This document shows positions 37,584-46,493 of a DNA stretch of 64,000 nucleotides, in pieces. How positions within the stretch are numbered: the stretch's first letter is position 1; each line of letters starts with the position of its first letter. The stretch lies in contig NZ_OESQ01000001.1 in assembly GCF_900240245.1 (NCBI RefSeq), forward strand, positions 2,155,614 through 2,219,613, written 5' to 3'. The notes beneath the pieces are model-generated. The model was not told the DNA's origin and did no database searches. It was given only the letters and a program-made list of their open reading frames with translations. This DNA comes from Lachnoclostridium edouardi (GTDB lineage: Bacteria > Bacillota > Clostridia > Lachnospirales > Lachnospiraceae). A program made the translations under genes and the position numbers.

Positions 37584-38447
37584 ATGTTAGTTTCAGCAAA
37601 AGAGATGCTTGAGAAAGCAAGAGACGGCAAATATGCAGTAGGCCAGTTTAATATTAACAACCTGGAGTGGACAAAATCTGTTTTACTGACAGCAGAGGAG
37701 TTAAAATCCCCAGTTATTCTTGGTGTATCTGAGGGTGCAGGCAAATATATGACAGGCTTTAAAACTGTTGCTAATATGGTTAAAGCAATGATTGAAGAGC
37801 TGAATATTACAGTTCCTGTAGCTCTTCATCTGGATCACGGTTCCTATGAAGGATGCTACAAATGTATAGAGGCAGGATTCTCCTCCATTATGTTTGACGG
37901 TTCTCACTATCCGATTACAGAAAATGTAGAGAAAACTACAGAGCTGGTTAAAATCTGTGCAGAAAAGGGCATGTCCCTGGAAGCAGAGGTTGGCTCTATC
38001 GGCGGAGAAGAGGACGGCGTAGTAGGACTGGGAGAATGTGCAGATCCTATGGAATGTAAGGCTATTGCAGATTTGGGCGTAGATATGCTGGCTGCAGGTA
38101 TCGGCAATATCCACGGAAAATATCCAGAGAACTGGCCAGGCCTGAGATTTGACGTTTTAGAGGCTGTTAAAAAGGAAGTAGGCGATATGCCGCTTGTTCT
38201 CCACGGAGGTACAGGAATTCCAGAAGATATGATTAAAAAGGCTATCAGCCTGGGAGTTGCAAAGATCAATGTAAATACTGAGTGTCAGCTGTCATTTGCA
38301 GAAGCTACACGTAAGTATATTGAGGCAGGTAAGGACTTAGAAGGAAAAGGATTCGACCCACGTAAACTTCTTGCTCCAGGCGCAGAAGCAATTAAGCAGA
38401 CTGTAAAAGAGAAAATGGAGCTGTTTGGTTCTGTTGGAAAAGCCTGA
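37584..38447 (+). CDS. fba: Class II fructose-bisphosphate aldolase (ketose-bisphosphate aldolase)
   Basis: This zinc enzyme splits fructose-1,6-bisphosphate in glycolysis. The 287-residue protein has VALHLDHGSYE (catalytic Asp and zinc His), the EAEVGSIGGEEDG loop, the GIGNIHGKYP histidine and LHGGTGIPEDMIKKAI. The last supplies a third histidine and the phosphate-binding Gly run. The Tag/Gat-type sugar-bisphosphate aldolases are close relatives, so the exact substrate is inferred. GGAGG precedes the ATG. Confidence 0.93.
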   Translation: MLVSAKEMLEKARDGKYAVGQFNINNLEWTKSVLLTAEELKSPVILGVSEGAGKYMTGFKTVANMVKAMIEELNITVPVALHLDHGSYEGCYKCIEAGFSSIMFDGSHYPITENVEKTTELVKICAEKGMSLEAEVGSIGGEEDGVVGLGECADPMECKAIADLGVDMLAAGIGNIHGKYPENWPGLRFDVLEAVKKEVGDMPLVLHGGTGIPEDMIKKAISLGVAKINVNTECQLSFAEATRKYIEAGKDLEGKGFDPRKLLAPGAEAIKQTVKEKMELFGSVGKA

Positions 38448-38561
38448 AAATAATTTGAGCTGAATATAGGCGGGGGTGTTGTGAAATTAGTATCAATATT
38501 GATTTTGCAGCATCCTCGCTGTTTTGTTGATTTGCGGGAAGAGAGGAAAGTTGAAGAATTT

Positions 38562-40679
38562 ATGAGCGAATTAGTTAATATTGCGGAATTGTTTGGAAAA
38601 AATGTGTTTAATGAATCAGTGATGCGGGAGCGTCTGCCTAAAAGCGTTTTTAAAAAGCTGAAACAGACAATAGAAGATGGAACAGAGCTGGACCCGTCTA
38701 TTGCAGATGTAGTGGCTCATGCTATGAAGGACTGGGCTATTGAAAGGGGAGCCACTCATTATACTCACTGGTTCCAGCCGCTGACTGGGATTACAGCAGA
38801 AAAGCACGATTCTTTTATTTCAGTTCCTGGCCATGACGGAAAAATCATTATGGAATTTTCCGGAAAGGAATTAATTAAAGGTGAGTCTGATGCTTCCTCC
38901 TTCCCCTCCGGCGGTCTTCGGGCAACCTTTGAGGCCAGAGGTTATACAGCTTGGGACTGTACCTCCCCCGCATTTTTAAGAGAGGATGCCATTGGAGTTA
39001 CATTGTGTATTCCAACGGCCTTCTGCTCTTACAAAGGAGAAGCATTAGATCAAAAAACTCCTCTTCTACGTTCCATGCAGGCGATTGACACACAGGCTTT
39101 AAGAATTCTCCGCCTGTTTGGCAATACAAATTCTAAAAGAGTAGTGCCGTCGGTAGGACCAGAGCAGGAATATTTCCTGGTGGACAGAGAAAAGTATTTA
39201 AAAAGAAAAGATTTAATATATACAGGAAGAACATTATTCGGAGCTATGCCTCCTAAGGGTCAGGAGCTGGACGACCATTATTATGGGGTAATCCGTGAAA
39301 GAATAGGCTCTTTTATGAATGAGGTAAACAGAGAATTGTGGAAGCTGGGAGTTACTGCTAAAACACAGCACAACGAAGTAGCTCCGGCACAGCATGAGCT
39401 GGCGCCCATATATACTCAGGCAAATCTGGCGGTAGATCACAACCAGATGATTATGGAGACATTGAAAAAGGTAGCCGGTCGTCACGGACTTACATGCTTG
39501 CTTCACGAGAAACCTTTTGCCGGGGTCAATGGTTCTGGAAAACATAATAACTGGTCTCTTGTTACAGATGACGGTATTAATATGATGAATCCGGGGGATA
39601 CGCCTCACGAAAACGTTCAGTTTTTACTTGTTCTGGCATGTATTTTAAAGGCGGTGGACGTTCATGCAGATCTTTTAAGAGAATCAGCATCAGACGTGGG
39701 AAATGATTACCGTTTAGGAGGAAACGAGGCGCCTCCTGCAATTATCTCTGTGTTTTTAGGAGATCAGCTGGAAGATGTAATTGATCAGTTGTGCAATACA
39801 GGAGAAGCCACTCATTCCAAGCAGGGCGGTACATTAAAAACAGGAGTTGCCACCTTGCCTGATCTGGATCAGGATGTGACAGACAGAAACAGAACATCCC
39901 CATTTGCATTTACAAACAATAAATTTGAATTCCGTATGGTAGGTTCATCTGATTCTATTGCTTCATCTAACGTGGTGCTGAATACTATTGTGGCAGAGGC
40001 ATTTAAAGAGGCCGCTGATATTTTGGAAAAAGCAGAGGACTTTGATATGGCAGTTCATGATTTAGTGAAAACATTGTTCACAGAGCATAGAAGAATTGTA
40101 TTTAACGGCAATGGTTATTCTAAATCTTGGCTGAAGGAGGCAGAGAGAAGAGGTCTGCCGAACATTACTTGTATGGTAGAGGCAATTCCTGCTCTTACAA
40201 CAGATAAGGCTGTAAAATTGTTTGAGACATTCCATGTATTTACAAGAGCTGAGTTAAAGTCCAGAGCGGAAGTAGAATATGAGGCGTACGCCAAGGTTAT
40301 TAATATTGAAGCCAGAGCTATGACTAACATTGCAGGCAAACAGATTATACCTGCTGTAATCAGGTATACTACCCGTTTAGCGGATTCCATTGGAAAAATA
40401 ACAGGAGTATGCCCTGAGGCAGATTTCAGCGTACAAAAAGAGCTGCTGTTAGAAACCTCAGATTTACTGTCAGAGATGAAAACAGCTCTTGCGGAGCTGA
40501 TTGATTTGTCAGAAAACTGTAAAATGATAGTGGATGCAAAGGAGAGAGCCTTAGCTTGTCACAGCCAGGTAGTTCCGGCGATGGAGCGTTTACGCAGACC
40601 GGCGGACATTTTAGAGAGAATTGTGGATAAAGATTTATGGCCGTTCCCATCCTATGGAGATTTGTTATTTGAAGTATAG
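38562..40679 (+). CDS. glnN: Type III glutamine synthetase (GlnN)
   Basis: This enzyme makes glutamine from glutamate, ammonia and ATP. The 705-residue length is diagnostic of the large type III class found in Bacteroidetes, cyanobacteria and clostridia. Motifs include the N-terminal [54 protein letters not shown] and [13 protein letters not shown] 38562 ([12 protein letters not shown]) was chosen because family members begin there. An upstream in-frame GTG at 38481 follows GGGGGTG and would add 27 unconserved residues. A terminator follows. Confidence 0.94.
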   Translation: MSELVNIAELFGKNVFNESVMRERLPKSVFKKLKQTIEDGTELDPSIADVVAHAMKDWAIERGATHYTHWFQPLTGITAEKHDSFISVPGHDGKIIMEFSGKELIKGESDASSFPSGGLRATFEARGYTAWDCTSPAFLREDAIGVTLCIPTAFCSYKGEALDQKTPLLRSMQAIDTQALRILRLFGNTNSKRVVPSVGPEQEYFLVDREKYLKRKDLIYTGRTLFGAMPPKGQELDDHYYGVIRERIGSFMNEVNRELWKLGVTAKTQHNEVAPAQHELAPIYTQANLAVDHNQMIMETLKKVAGRHGLTCLLHEKPFAGVNGSGKHNNWSLVTDDGINMMNPGDTPHENVQFLLVLACILKAVDVHADLLRESASDVGNDYRLGGNEAPPAIISVFLGDQLEDVIDQLCNTGEATHSKQGGTLKTGVATLPDLDQDVTDRNRTSPFAFTNNKFEFRMVGSSDSIASSNVVLNTIVAEAFKEAADILEKAEDFDMAVHDLVKTLFTEHRRIVFNGNGYSKSWLKEAERRGLPNITCMVEAIPALTTDKAVKLFETFHVFTRAELKSRAEVEYEAYAKVINIEARAMTNIAGKQIIPAVIRYTTRLADSIGKITGVCPEADFSVQKELLLETSDLLSEMKTALAELIDLSENCKMIVDAKERALACHSQVVPAMERLRRPADILERIVDKDLWPFPSYGDLLFEV

Positions 40680-40727
40680 TATGGTAAGAACATGGTACAT
40701 AATTTTATGAAATAATATAGTTTATTT

Positions 40728-40776
40728 AAATCGCCCCCCAATTCCTAGATTTTGATCTAGCCTTGGGAGGCGATTT
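40728..40776. terminator. Bidirectional terminator between glnN and the GH25 gene
   Basis: AAATCGCCCCCCAA / TTGGGAGGCGATTT forms a long stem with an inner CTAGAT...ATCTAG hairpin. It separates convergent genes. Confidence 0.85.
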
Positions 40777-40805
40777 GTATTTAGTAATATTTTACTTTTT
40801 ATAAA

Positions 40806-42374
40806 TTACAGCATAGCGCCGGGGCCGGCAGATGAATCTGGGCTAGAAGAACTTTGCCTGCTATTGTTCTGGGAATCCTGATTTTCTGCTGGGACTTCGG
40901 CGGTTTGATTATCAGCAGAAGCATTAGAGCCGTCTAAAGCGCCAGCTTCTGCATTTTCCACAGACTCTATTTTAGTAAGAGAGCCGTCGGCAGCCGCCTG
41001 GTAATCGCTGTCGCCAATATGAATCGTTGTGTTAGAAACCATAATACCGCCTGCAGCTCCATCCAGATAATATTGCTTTCCGTCAACTGTAATCAGGCCT
41101 GTTTCCATTTGTCCTGAACTGTTAAGGTAATACCATGAGCCGTTTAAGTTCAGCCAGCTAGTCTGCATATGCCCGCTTTCGTTAAGATAATACCAGCTTC
41201 CGTCAGGATTAATCCATCCTGTTTTCATAGCTCCGGACGGGCTGAAGAAATACCACTGCTGGTTCAGCTGCCTCCAACCTGTTACCATCTCGCCGGAATC
41301 CTTCAGGAAGTAAGAGGCGCCGTCCACTGTCTGCCATCCTGTCTGCATAACTCCGCTGGAAGATAGATAATACCACGCAGAATTTACTTGTGTCCATCCG
41401 GTTTGCATGTGGCCGTTTTCATTAAAGTAGTACCAGTTGCCGCTGTTTTCCACGTTCTGCCATCCAGTAGCCATACGTCCTGTGCCAGGGTCCAGATAGT
41501 AGTAAATATTGTTCTGCTCCAACCAACCCTTATAAGCCTGGCCGTCTGAATCTATATAGTACCATCTGCTTTGATCCTGTATCCAGTTATCCTTCTGCAT
41601 CAGATAATTTTGGTAATAATATGTTTTATCTCCAATGGTTCTCCAAAGATTAGCAGGAATTTTTGAGGAAAGATCTACATATTGAAAATCAATATCTACA
41701 TCTCCCTGAATACCGGATACTGTGCCTGTGCTGGCAGCCTGCCACATAACCGGATTAGAATATTCGTGCATTTTACCGTAACGGGCCACCCATACGTCAT
41801 AATCCACCTGACTCATATCAATTTTGTTGGCCAACCAGTGATCGTTGGCATAAAGAATGGGATAATATCCTGCCTCTTCAATCCGCTCACAGAAGGCGTT
41901 AATAATGTCAGCCAGCTGCGACGGGGAAAGAGTGCTTTGTACAGAAGCTTCCATATCGAAGGCAACAGGATAGGATATTGGATAATCCTTAATCAAATCT
42001 AAAACAAAATCTGCTTCAGCCACTGCCATATCAGTAGTAGTGGCGTATGAATAAATATATGCGCCTAACTGGATTCCAGCGTTATATGCTCCCTCGGCGT
42101 TAATTCGGAAATAGGGGTCTACATCATTGTTATATCTTGTTCCCAACATAACAAACTCAACGTCGTCAGCGGCCACTGCATTCCAGTCGATATTTTGTTT
42201 CCAATGTGACACGTCAATCCCTCTGGCAAATACACCGTGTACAGGCGTACCGTCAGCCAGTTCGTAGACTCCGTTAGTTTTCTGATAAGGGGCGGCGTAT
42301 GTAGGTATAGCCGGAACCGCTGTAAAAAGAAGGGCCGCCGCCATAAAACCGGCCATTAAATTATGTCTTTTCAT
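40806..42374 (-). CDS. GH25 lysozyme with C-terminal choline/cell-wall-binding repeats
   Basis: This is a secreted muramidase. The protein (about 522 residues) has a signal peptide (to about residue 28, AYA-type end) and a GH25 domain (about 50-250) with catalytic acids in RGIDVSHW and FDMEASV. About nine aromatic repeats follow, of the WYYLNxxGxMxTGW type that binds choline-decorated teichoic acids or cell wall. A Ser/Asn-rich tail ends the protein. ATG 42374 has GGAGG seven bases upstream; ATG 42380 is too close. The repeat protein upstream lies 15 bases away, giving a two-gene operon. Its neighbour encodes phosphocholine activation, which supports choline as ligand. Confidence 0.93.
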   Translation of the reverse strand: MKRHNLMAGFMAAALLFTAVPAIPTYAAPYQKTNGVYELADGTPVHGVFARGIDVSHWKQNIDWNAVAADDVEFVMLGTRYNNDVDPYFRINAEGAYNAGIQLGAYIYSYATTTDMAVAEADFVLDLIKDYPISYPVAFDMEASVQSTLSPSQLADIINAFCERIEEAGYYPILYANDHWLANKIDMSQVDYDVWVARYGKMHEYSNPVMWQAASTGTVSGIQGDVDIDFQYVDLSSKIPANLWRTIGDKTYYYQNYLMQKDNWIQDQSRWYYIDSDGQAYKGWLEQNNIYYYLDPGTGRMATGWQNVENSGNWYYFNENGHMQTGWTQVNSAWYYLSSSGVMQTGWQTVDGASYFLKDSGEMVTGWRQLNQQWYFFSPSGAMKTGWINPDGSWYYLNESGHMQTSWLNLNGSWYYLNSSGQMETGLITVDGKQYYLDGAAGGIMVSNTTIHIGDSDYQAAADGSLTKIESVENAEAGALDGSNASADNQTAEVPAENQDSQNNSRQSSSSPDSSAGPGAML

Positions 42375-42389
42375 TGTCATGCCTCCATG

Positions 42390-43541
42390 TTAATTAGGAC
42401 CAGATGTCAGCCCTTCTTCTAAATCTCCGCCGCTAGGCTTTTTGCTGGACGGACTCCAATAATCGGAGGAGGAAGGGGAGTTGCTGGAGCCGTTGGAACT
42501 TCCAGGGGCCCCTGTAATTACGCCTGAAGAGGAACTTCCAGAATTATTGCTGCTTCCGCTGGGACTTCCGGAATTATTGGAAGAACTGCTGGGAGGGGCG
42601 GTAATTACATTATCTGAGCTGCTTCCCCCCGGGCTGGTATTGGAAGAATTATTGGAGGAACTGCCTGGATTATTAGAATTCACATTGCCAGGAGTTCCGG
42701 AGGAGCCTGAAGTATAAACCCCGTTTGAAGCAAAGGTATAATTAACACCGTCAATATTTAAGGTGGTGTTTGCAGCCATCTTTCCTGATGAAGGATCTAA
42801 ATAGAAATAGTTATTATCAATTAACTGCCATCCTGTCTGCATATGTCCTGCATTATTAAAATAATACCAATATCCGTCAATCTGTTTCCAATTGTGGGAC
42901 ATAACGCCGCTGGAAGTATCCATATAATAGCGATTTCCGTTACTGTCCTTTAGCCATCCAGTAGCCATAGAACCGTCTGTGTTAAGATAGTAGTAATTTC
43001 CATCAATCTGCTGCCATCCTGTAAGCATTTTTCCGTCTTGGCCGAAATAATACCACTTCCCGTTGATTTCCCTCCAGCCAAATACGCAGGTTCCGTCACT
43101 TTCCTTAAAATAATACCACCCATTATCCATATTGCGCCATCCGGTAGCCATAGCGCCGTCAGCTTTTAAATAATAATAGGTACTTGTTCCATTTACATGA
43201 ATCCATCCCGTCTTCATGGCGCCGTTATCCTGAAGATAATAATACTTTCCGTCAACCATAGCCCATCCTGTCTGCATCTGACCAGATGCATTAAAGTAGT
43301 ACCAGGTATCATTGATTTTTTGCCATCCAGTGGACATACGTCCTGTCTGCAGGTCCATGTAATAGTAAATATTGTCAGTAGTGCGAATCCAGCCCTTATG
43401 AATAGAACCGTCATCGTCTATATAGACCCAGGAGGAGCCATCCTTTTTCCAGTCAGCATAAGCAGAAAAAGCCGGAGCAATGGTCATCATACCGATTAAC
43501 CCGGCGCAGGCAGCCAAAACAACAGGTCGTTTGTGTGTCAT
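42390..43541 (-). CDS. Secreted choline/cell-wall-binding repeat protein
   Basis: The 383-residue protein has a signal peptide (about 1-29), roughly eleven ~20-residue aromatic repeats (GW...WYYF...GxMxTGW) over residues 30-265 and a C-terminal ~100-residue tail rich in Ser, Asn, Gly and Pro. No enzymatic domain is visible, so it may be a surface adhesin or scaffold, or occupy choline sites. GGGGG precedes the ATG. It heads the operon with the GH25 lysozyme 15 bases downstream. Confidence 0.88.
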   Translation of the reverse strand: MTHKRPVVLAACAGLIGMMTIAPAFSAYADWKKDGSSWVYIDDDGSIHKGWIRTTDNIYYYMDLQTGRMSTGWQKINDTWYYFNASGQMQTGWAMVDGKYYYLQDNGAMKTGWIHVNGTSTYYYLKADGAMATGWRNMDNGWYYFKESDGTCVFGWREINGKWYYFGQDGKMLTGWQQIDGNYYYLNTDGSMATGWLKDSNGNRYYMDTSSGVMSHNWKQIDGYWYYFNNAGHMQTGWQLIDNNYFYLDPSSGKMAANTTLNIDGVNYTFASNGVYTSGSSGTPGNVNSNNPGSSSNNSSNTSPGGSSSDNVITAPPSSSSNNSGSPSGSSNNSGSSSSGVITGAPGSSNGSSNSPSSSDYWSPSSKKPSGGDLEEGLTSGPN

Positions 43542-43733
43542 AATACAGAACCCCCTTTTTTAATAACTCACTTAATAACTCACATAATAATTTATCTCAT
43601 TGGTACAGCACTTTTCATATAACAAACATGATTCTTTTTTATCGTTATGAGCACTTAGTGCCTGTATTTTAGACACTTACGTGCGATACATGAAAAACAG
43701 TTTGCCAGGTCTTTCACGAGCACTACTGTTTTT
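43542..43733. other. Promoter-proximal gap upstream of the choline-binding operon
   Basis: There is no gene here. The only clear pattern is a tandem direct repeat of TAATAACTCAC at about 43561-43583 (GTGAGTTATTA twice on the minus strand), 20-40 bases before the repeat-protein start, which could be a regulator site. A convincing -35/-10 pair was not found. Copy B of the dispersed repeat follows. Confidence 0.4.
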
Positions 43734-43840
43734 ATTCCACTCGTTCCTCGTTCCATAAAAACTACGGGAACCCCAAACTTCGCTATAGCGAACTTTGGGT
43801 AGCAAATAGTTTCGCGCTTTGCACTCAACTATTTTTTTAT
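43734..43840 (-). repeat. Dispersed intergenic repeat, copy B
   Basis: This is the inverted counterpart of copy A at 32643-32746. Shared blocks include GGTAGCAAATAGTTTCGCGC on the plus strand and CCTCGTTCCATA. It holds a near-palindrome CCCAAACTTCGCTATAGCGAACTTTGGG (written in parts: CCCAAACTTCGC / GCGAACTTTGGG) and a hairpin whose plus strand is followed by a seven-T run. It stands 3' of the phosphocholine gene, as copy A stands 3' of nfo. Confidence 0.8.
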
Positions 43841-43877
43841 TATAGCACAAGAAATGCAGTAAGAAATAACGTTTTTA

Positions 43878-45755
43878 TTACAATTTAGACAAATCTGCAT
43901 GAAATTTTCCATAATAATCCTTAGCGTAGCGGTACATAATCAGCGTATATTCTCCAAACTCTTCCCCTAAGGTGCTTTTATAAACTGCCCACAGGCTCCA
44001 GAGGAATCCTCCTAATGCCATATAAGAATAAATAACTAGACGTTCTTCTAAGGAAGGTTCTCTTTTAAAATACAACTGCATCAGCTTTTCTAATTGTTCT
44101 GTATTATAATAGGAATAAATTGCGCACATGGAAATATCAATCAGAGGATCGCACATGCCTGCATATTCCCAGTCAATAAGACGTATTTGCCCGTCAGGCA
44201 GTATTAGAAAGTTATCAGCATTGCTGTCTATATGGGAAAGAATTTTCGGTCTGTTTAAGCTGTTGAGCCAGTCCATCATTTCCTGCATGTGATTATACAC
44301 GTCCTTGTAATCCTCAAATAAAATACTGCCTCTGCTTTTACATAAGGTCTCATAAAAATGAATTCTTTCCCAGATATCAAATGAATGTTCTGTTTGAAGG
44401 CCAGCCTCATGGAATGACTTTAAAAGCTCCATACATGACTTCATATCCTCCCAGCTGTTAGAATTTGCAGTGCGGGACCCCTCATAATATTTGGCAATCT
44501 TATATCCATTTTCCCCATTAAAATAAATAATCTGTTCTGTTATACCTAAAGCCTCTGCCGCTTTATAAACATTTGCCTCCTGGCGGCGGTTTATAAGCAG
44601 TTCTGTTCCAGGCCCAGGGATTCGGCAAATGTATTTTTCATTATTAATATTAAATAGGAAGGATTTATTCGTCATTCCAGACTTTAAACAGCAAATATTT
44701 TTAATTGCCGATTCCTCCACATGGAAAACTTCAGCCACCAGCTCTAAGGCTTTATTATCAGAGTGCGTCTGGTATCTGGGATCAAAAAGCCGCAGTTCCT
44801 CCAGGTTTTCAAATTCATAAATTTGATTGTCAGGTTGGCAGTTAGCGTACATAACAGCACGATTCAAAAGATCATCTGTAATCTCCAAGGCTTTTGAAGA
44901 TAAATCTTTAAAATGCTTATTATAACGATTTAATGTTTTTTTCACAGTTCCATTTACAATATCCATGTATACATGTTCCCAGTAAAATTGCTCTGTTCCG
45001 GGAGTTTCATAATAAGCTTCCAAAACGGGAATATAATGATCAGAAAAATCAGCAGAAAAGAAAACAGGGCCATACATAAACCATGTGTCGCAGCCTCCTA
45101 CATGAACATTGGTGATCTTTCCCTTCTTATTAAAACCTACGCACCACTCAGAAGTTTCTCCATCAGTATGGCTCAGTGCGTACCAGGCGCTGCACTCATA
45201 AGCGTGAAACATATTTTCTCTTAACCAGTTATCAGAAGACAAAAGATACATATTCCTTCCTTTTAATAGATGCCTGGCACGATACACAGTAGTCAATGTA
45301 TTTTTAGATGAATATTCAGGATTATATAGAAGCTTAACCTGGTATTTATCAATTAAGTATTCAAATTTCTCTTTTAAATAACCGACCACAATAGTAATAT
45401 CATAAACTCCTGCTTCATGCAGCTGTTTAATCTGACGCTCAATCATTCTTTCCCCAAAAACCTCTAAAAGCCCTTTAGGCATCTCAAAAGTAAGAGGAAC
45501 AAAACGGGAACCAAAACCGGCAGCTAAAATTATCGCACCGTCTACTTTATAAGGCTTCATATATTCCTCTCCTGCAGGCATGAGAACATGACATCCTGAA
45601 TTCTGCTGATCCGGAGCCAACAGTCCATTAGAAATACATTCTTTCATTAAATGATTTACAGTACCTAAAGAAACATTTAAAGCCTTTGCCAGCTCTCTTT
45701 GTGTAATATCTGGTTTCTCCATTATATTGCGGCAAATCAGTCCATAACGGTCCAT
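43878..45755 (-). CDS. Winged-helix / CTP:phosphocholine cytidylyltransferase / choline kinase fusion (LicC-LicA type)
   Basis: The 625-residue protein has three parts. Residues ~1-65 form a MarR-like winged helix (ITQRELAKALNVSLGTVNHLMKEC). Residues ~72-310 form a nucleotidyltransferase with AAGFGSRFVPLT (78-89) and MPKGLLEVFGERMIERQI, as in LicC. Residues ~335-620 form a choline-kinase/APH domain with HIDSNADN (H508, D510, N515) and LIDWEYAG (D528), as in LicA. Together they would phosphorylate choline and activate it to CDP-choline in the cytoplasm for surface decoration. It lies between four choline-binding-type proteins. LicB transporter and LicD transferase are not in the window. A direct gene-regulatory role of the helix-turn-helix is unproven. 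Confidence 0.88.
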   Translation of the reverse strand: MDRYGLICRNIMEKPDITQRELAKALNVSLGTVNHLMKECISNGLLAPDQQNSGCHVLMPAGEEYMKPYKVDGAIILAAGFGSRFVPLTFEMPKGLLEVFGERMIERQIKQLHEAGVYDITIVVGYLKEKFEYLIDKYQVKLLYNPEYSSKNTLTTVYRARHLLKGRNMYLLSSDNWLRENMFHAYECSAWYALSHTDGETSEWCVGFNKKGKITNVHVGGCDTWFMYGPVFFSADFSDHYIPVLEAYYETPGTEQFYWEHVYMDIVNGTVKKTLNRYNKHFKDLSSKALEITDDLLNRAVMYANCQPDNQIYEFENLEELRLFDPRYQTHSDNKALELVAEVFHVEESAIKNICCLKSGMTNKSFLFNINNEKYICRIPGPGTELLINRRQEANVYKAAEALGITEQIIYFNGENGYKIAKYYEGSRTANSNSWEDMKSCMELLKSFHEAGLQTEHSFDIWERIHFYETLCKSRGSILFEDYKDVYNHMQEMMDWLNSLNRPKILSHIDSNADNFLILPDGQIRLIDWEYAGMCDPLIDISMCAIYSYYNTEQLEKLMQLYFKREPSLEERLVIYSYMALGGFLWSLWAVYKSTLGEEFGEYTLIMYRYAKDYYGKFHADLSKL

Positions 45756-45776
45756 ATTCTAAATTCCTCCTAAAAT

Positions 45777-45841
45777 ATGTTCAAAAAAAATATAACTATA
45801 TTAAATATGAACATTATACCATGTTGAAAGTAAAAATCAAT
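45777..45841 (-). promoter_or_regulatory. Promoter and inverted repeat ahead of the phosphocholine gene
   Basis: On the minus strand, TATAAT (45813-45818) is preceded 16 bases upstream by TTGATT. ATGTTCA (45777-45783) and TGAACAT (45808-45814) form a 7-bp inverted repeat whose distal half overlaps the -10 box, an arrangement suited to a repressor or autoregulator. GAGGAAT serves as ribosome site. Confidence 0.55.
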
Positions 45842-45851
45842 GAAAAATGTT

Positions 45852-45877
45852 AAATTGCATCTCTGCGGATGCAATTT
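45852..45877. other. Perfect 10-bp hairpin
   Basis: AAATTGCATC / GATGCAATTT with a 6-base loop lies in the 397-base gap between the phosphocholine gene and the repeat protein. It lacks a following T-run, so it may be an operator or RNA hairpin rather than a terminator. The rest of the gap (45880-46055) shows no gene. Confidence 0.5.
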
Positions 45878-46056
45878 GTTGCGAAAAAGCTCTTTTTGTA
45901 ATAATTACGTAAGAAAATGAACAGAGAAAAGTTATGGTATTTTTATTAAAAGTATATTATACTGTAAACGTGATGAAGAGGTAAAATAAAACCTTTAGGA
46001 AAAATATCAATATTTAACTGATTTTTCGAGAAGTTGGAAAAAATGTAAAAAAAGTA

Positions 46057-46100
46057 TTGATAATTTCCCATATAGGAAGTATAATGACCTCGTAATGCAA
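46057..46100 (+). promoter_or_regulatory. Strong promoter of the plus-strand acidic repeat protein
   Basis: TTGATA (46057-46062) and TATAAT (46080-46085) are spaced by 17 bases. The sequence following -10, TATAATGACCTCGTAATGCAA, recurs almost unchanged before two paralogues. The block from 46060 on is repeated inverted at 49941. Confidence 0.85.
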
Positions 46101-46493
46101 TTAGAAATTTCAAAAAGGTATTTCAAAAAGAAAAAAGGAGAGTGCATTCATTATGAGAAAGCAGACAAAATTAGTTGCAGTATTATCTGCATCAGCTCTG
46201 TTAGCAATGGGCGCTTCCATGACATCTTTCGCAGCAACTGGCTGGACACAGGAAGATGGCACATGGTATTACTATGACAGAGACGGAAGCCGCGTAACAG
46301 ACGAGTGGAAGAAATCAGGAAATTACTGGTTCTGGTTAGATGACGACGGAGAGATGGCTACAGATATGTTAGTAGAAGACGATGACGACTACTACTATGT
46401 AGACGTAAACGGCGTTATGGTTACTAATAGATGGGTAGCAGTAGACAATGAGGATGCTGGTGATGAAGACGAGCCAGATCAGTATTGGTACTA
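46060..46493 (+). repeat. Left arm of ~430-bp inverted repeat
   Basis: This block holds the -10 box, leader and the first ~104 codons of the repeat protein. It is almost identical to the reverse complement of 49507-49941, with only a few differences seen (GAG versus GCT at codon 67, and changes near the right end). The match stops within the -35 box on the outer side. Confidence 0.85.

Noticed and set aside
38481..38561. N-terminal 27-residue extension of the glutamine synthetase
   Set aside because: The stretch is not like the family N-terminus, which begins at the ATG at 38562; the upstream GTG is kept only as an alternative.
42481..42717. Open frame on the plus strand rich in Leu, Glu and Pro
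   Set aside because: It is the antisense shadow of the Ser/Asn/Gly-rich tail of the minus-strand repeat protein; no ribosome site or independent support.
40806..43541. Regularly spaced similar DNA blocks that might suggest a CRISPR or tandem array
   Set aside because: They encode the ~20-residue aromatic repeats in frame, vary at third positions and lack identical repeats with unique spacers.
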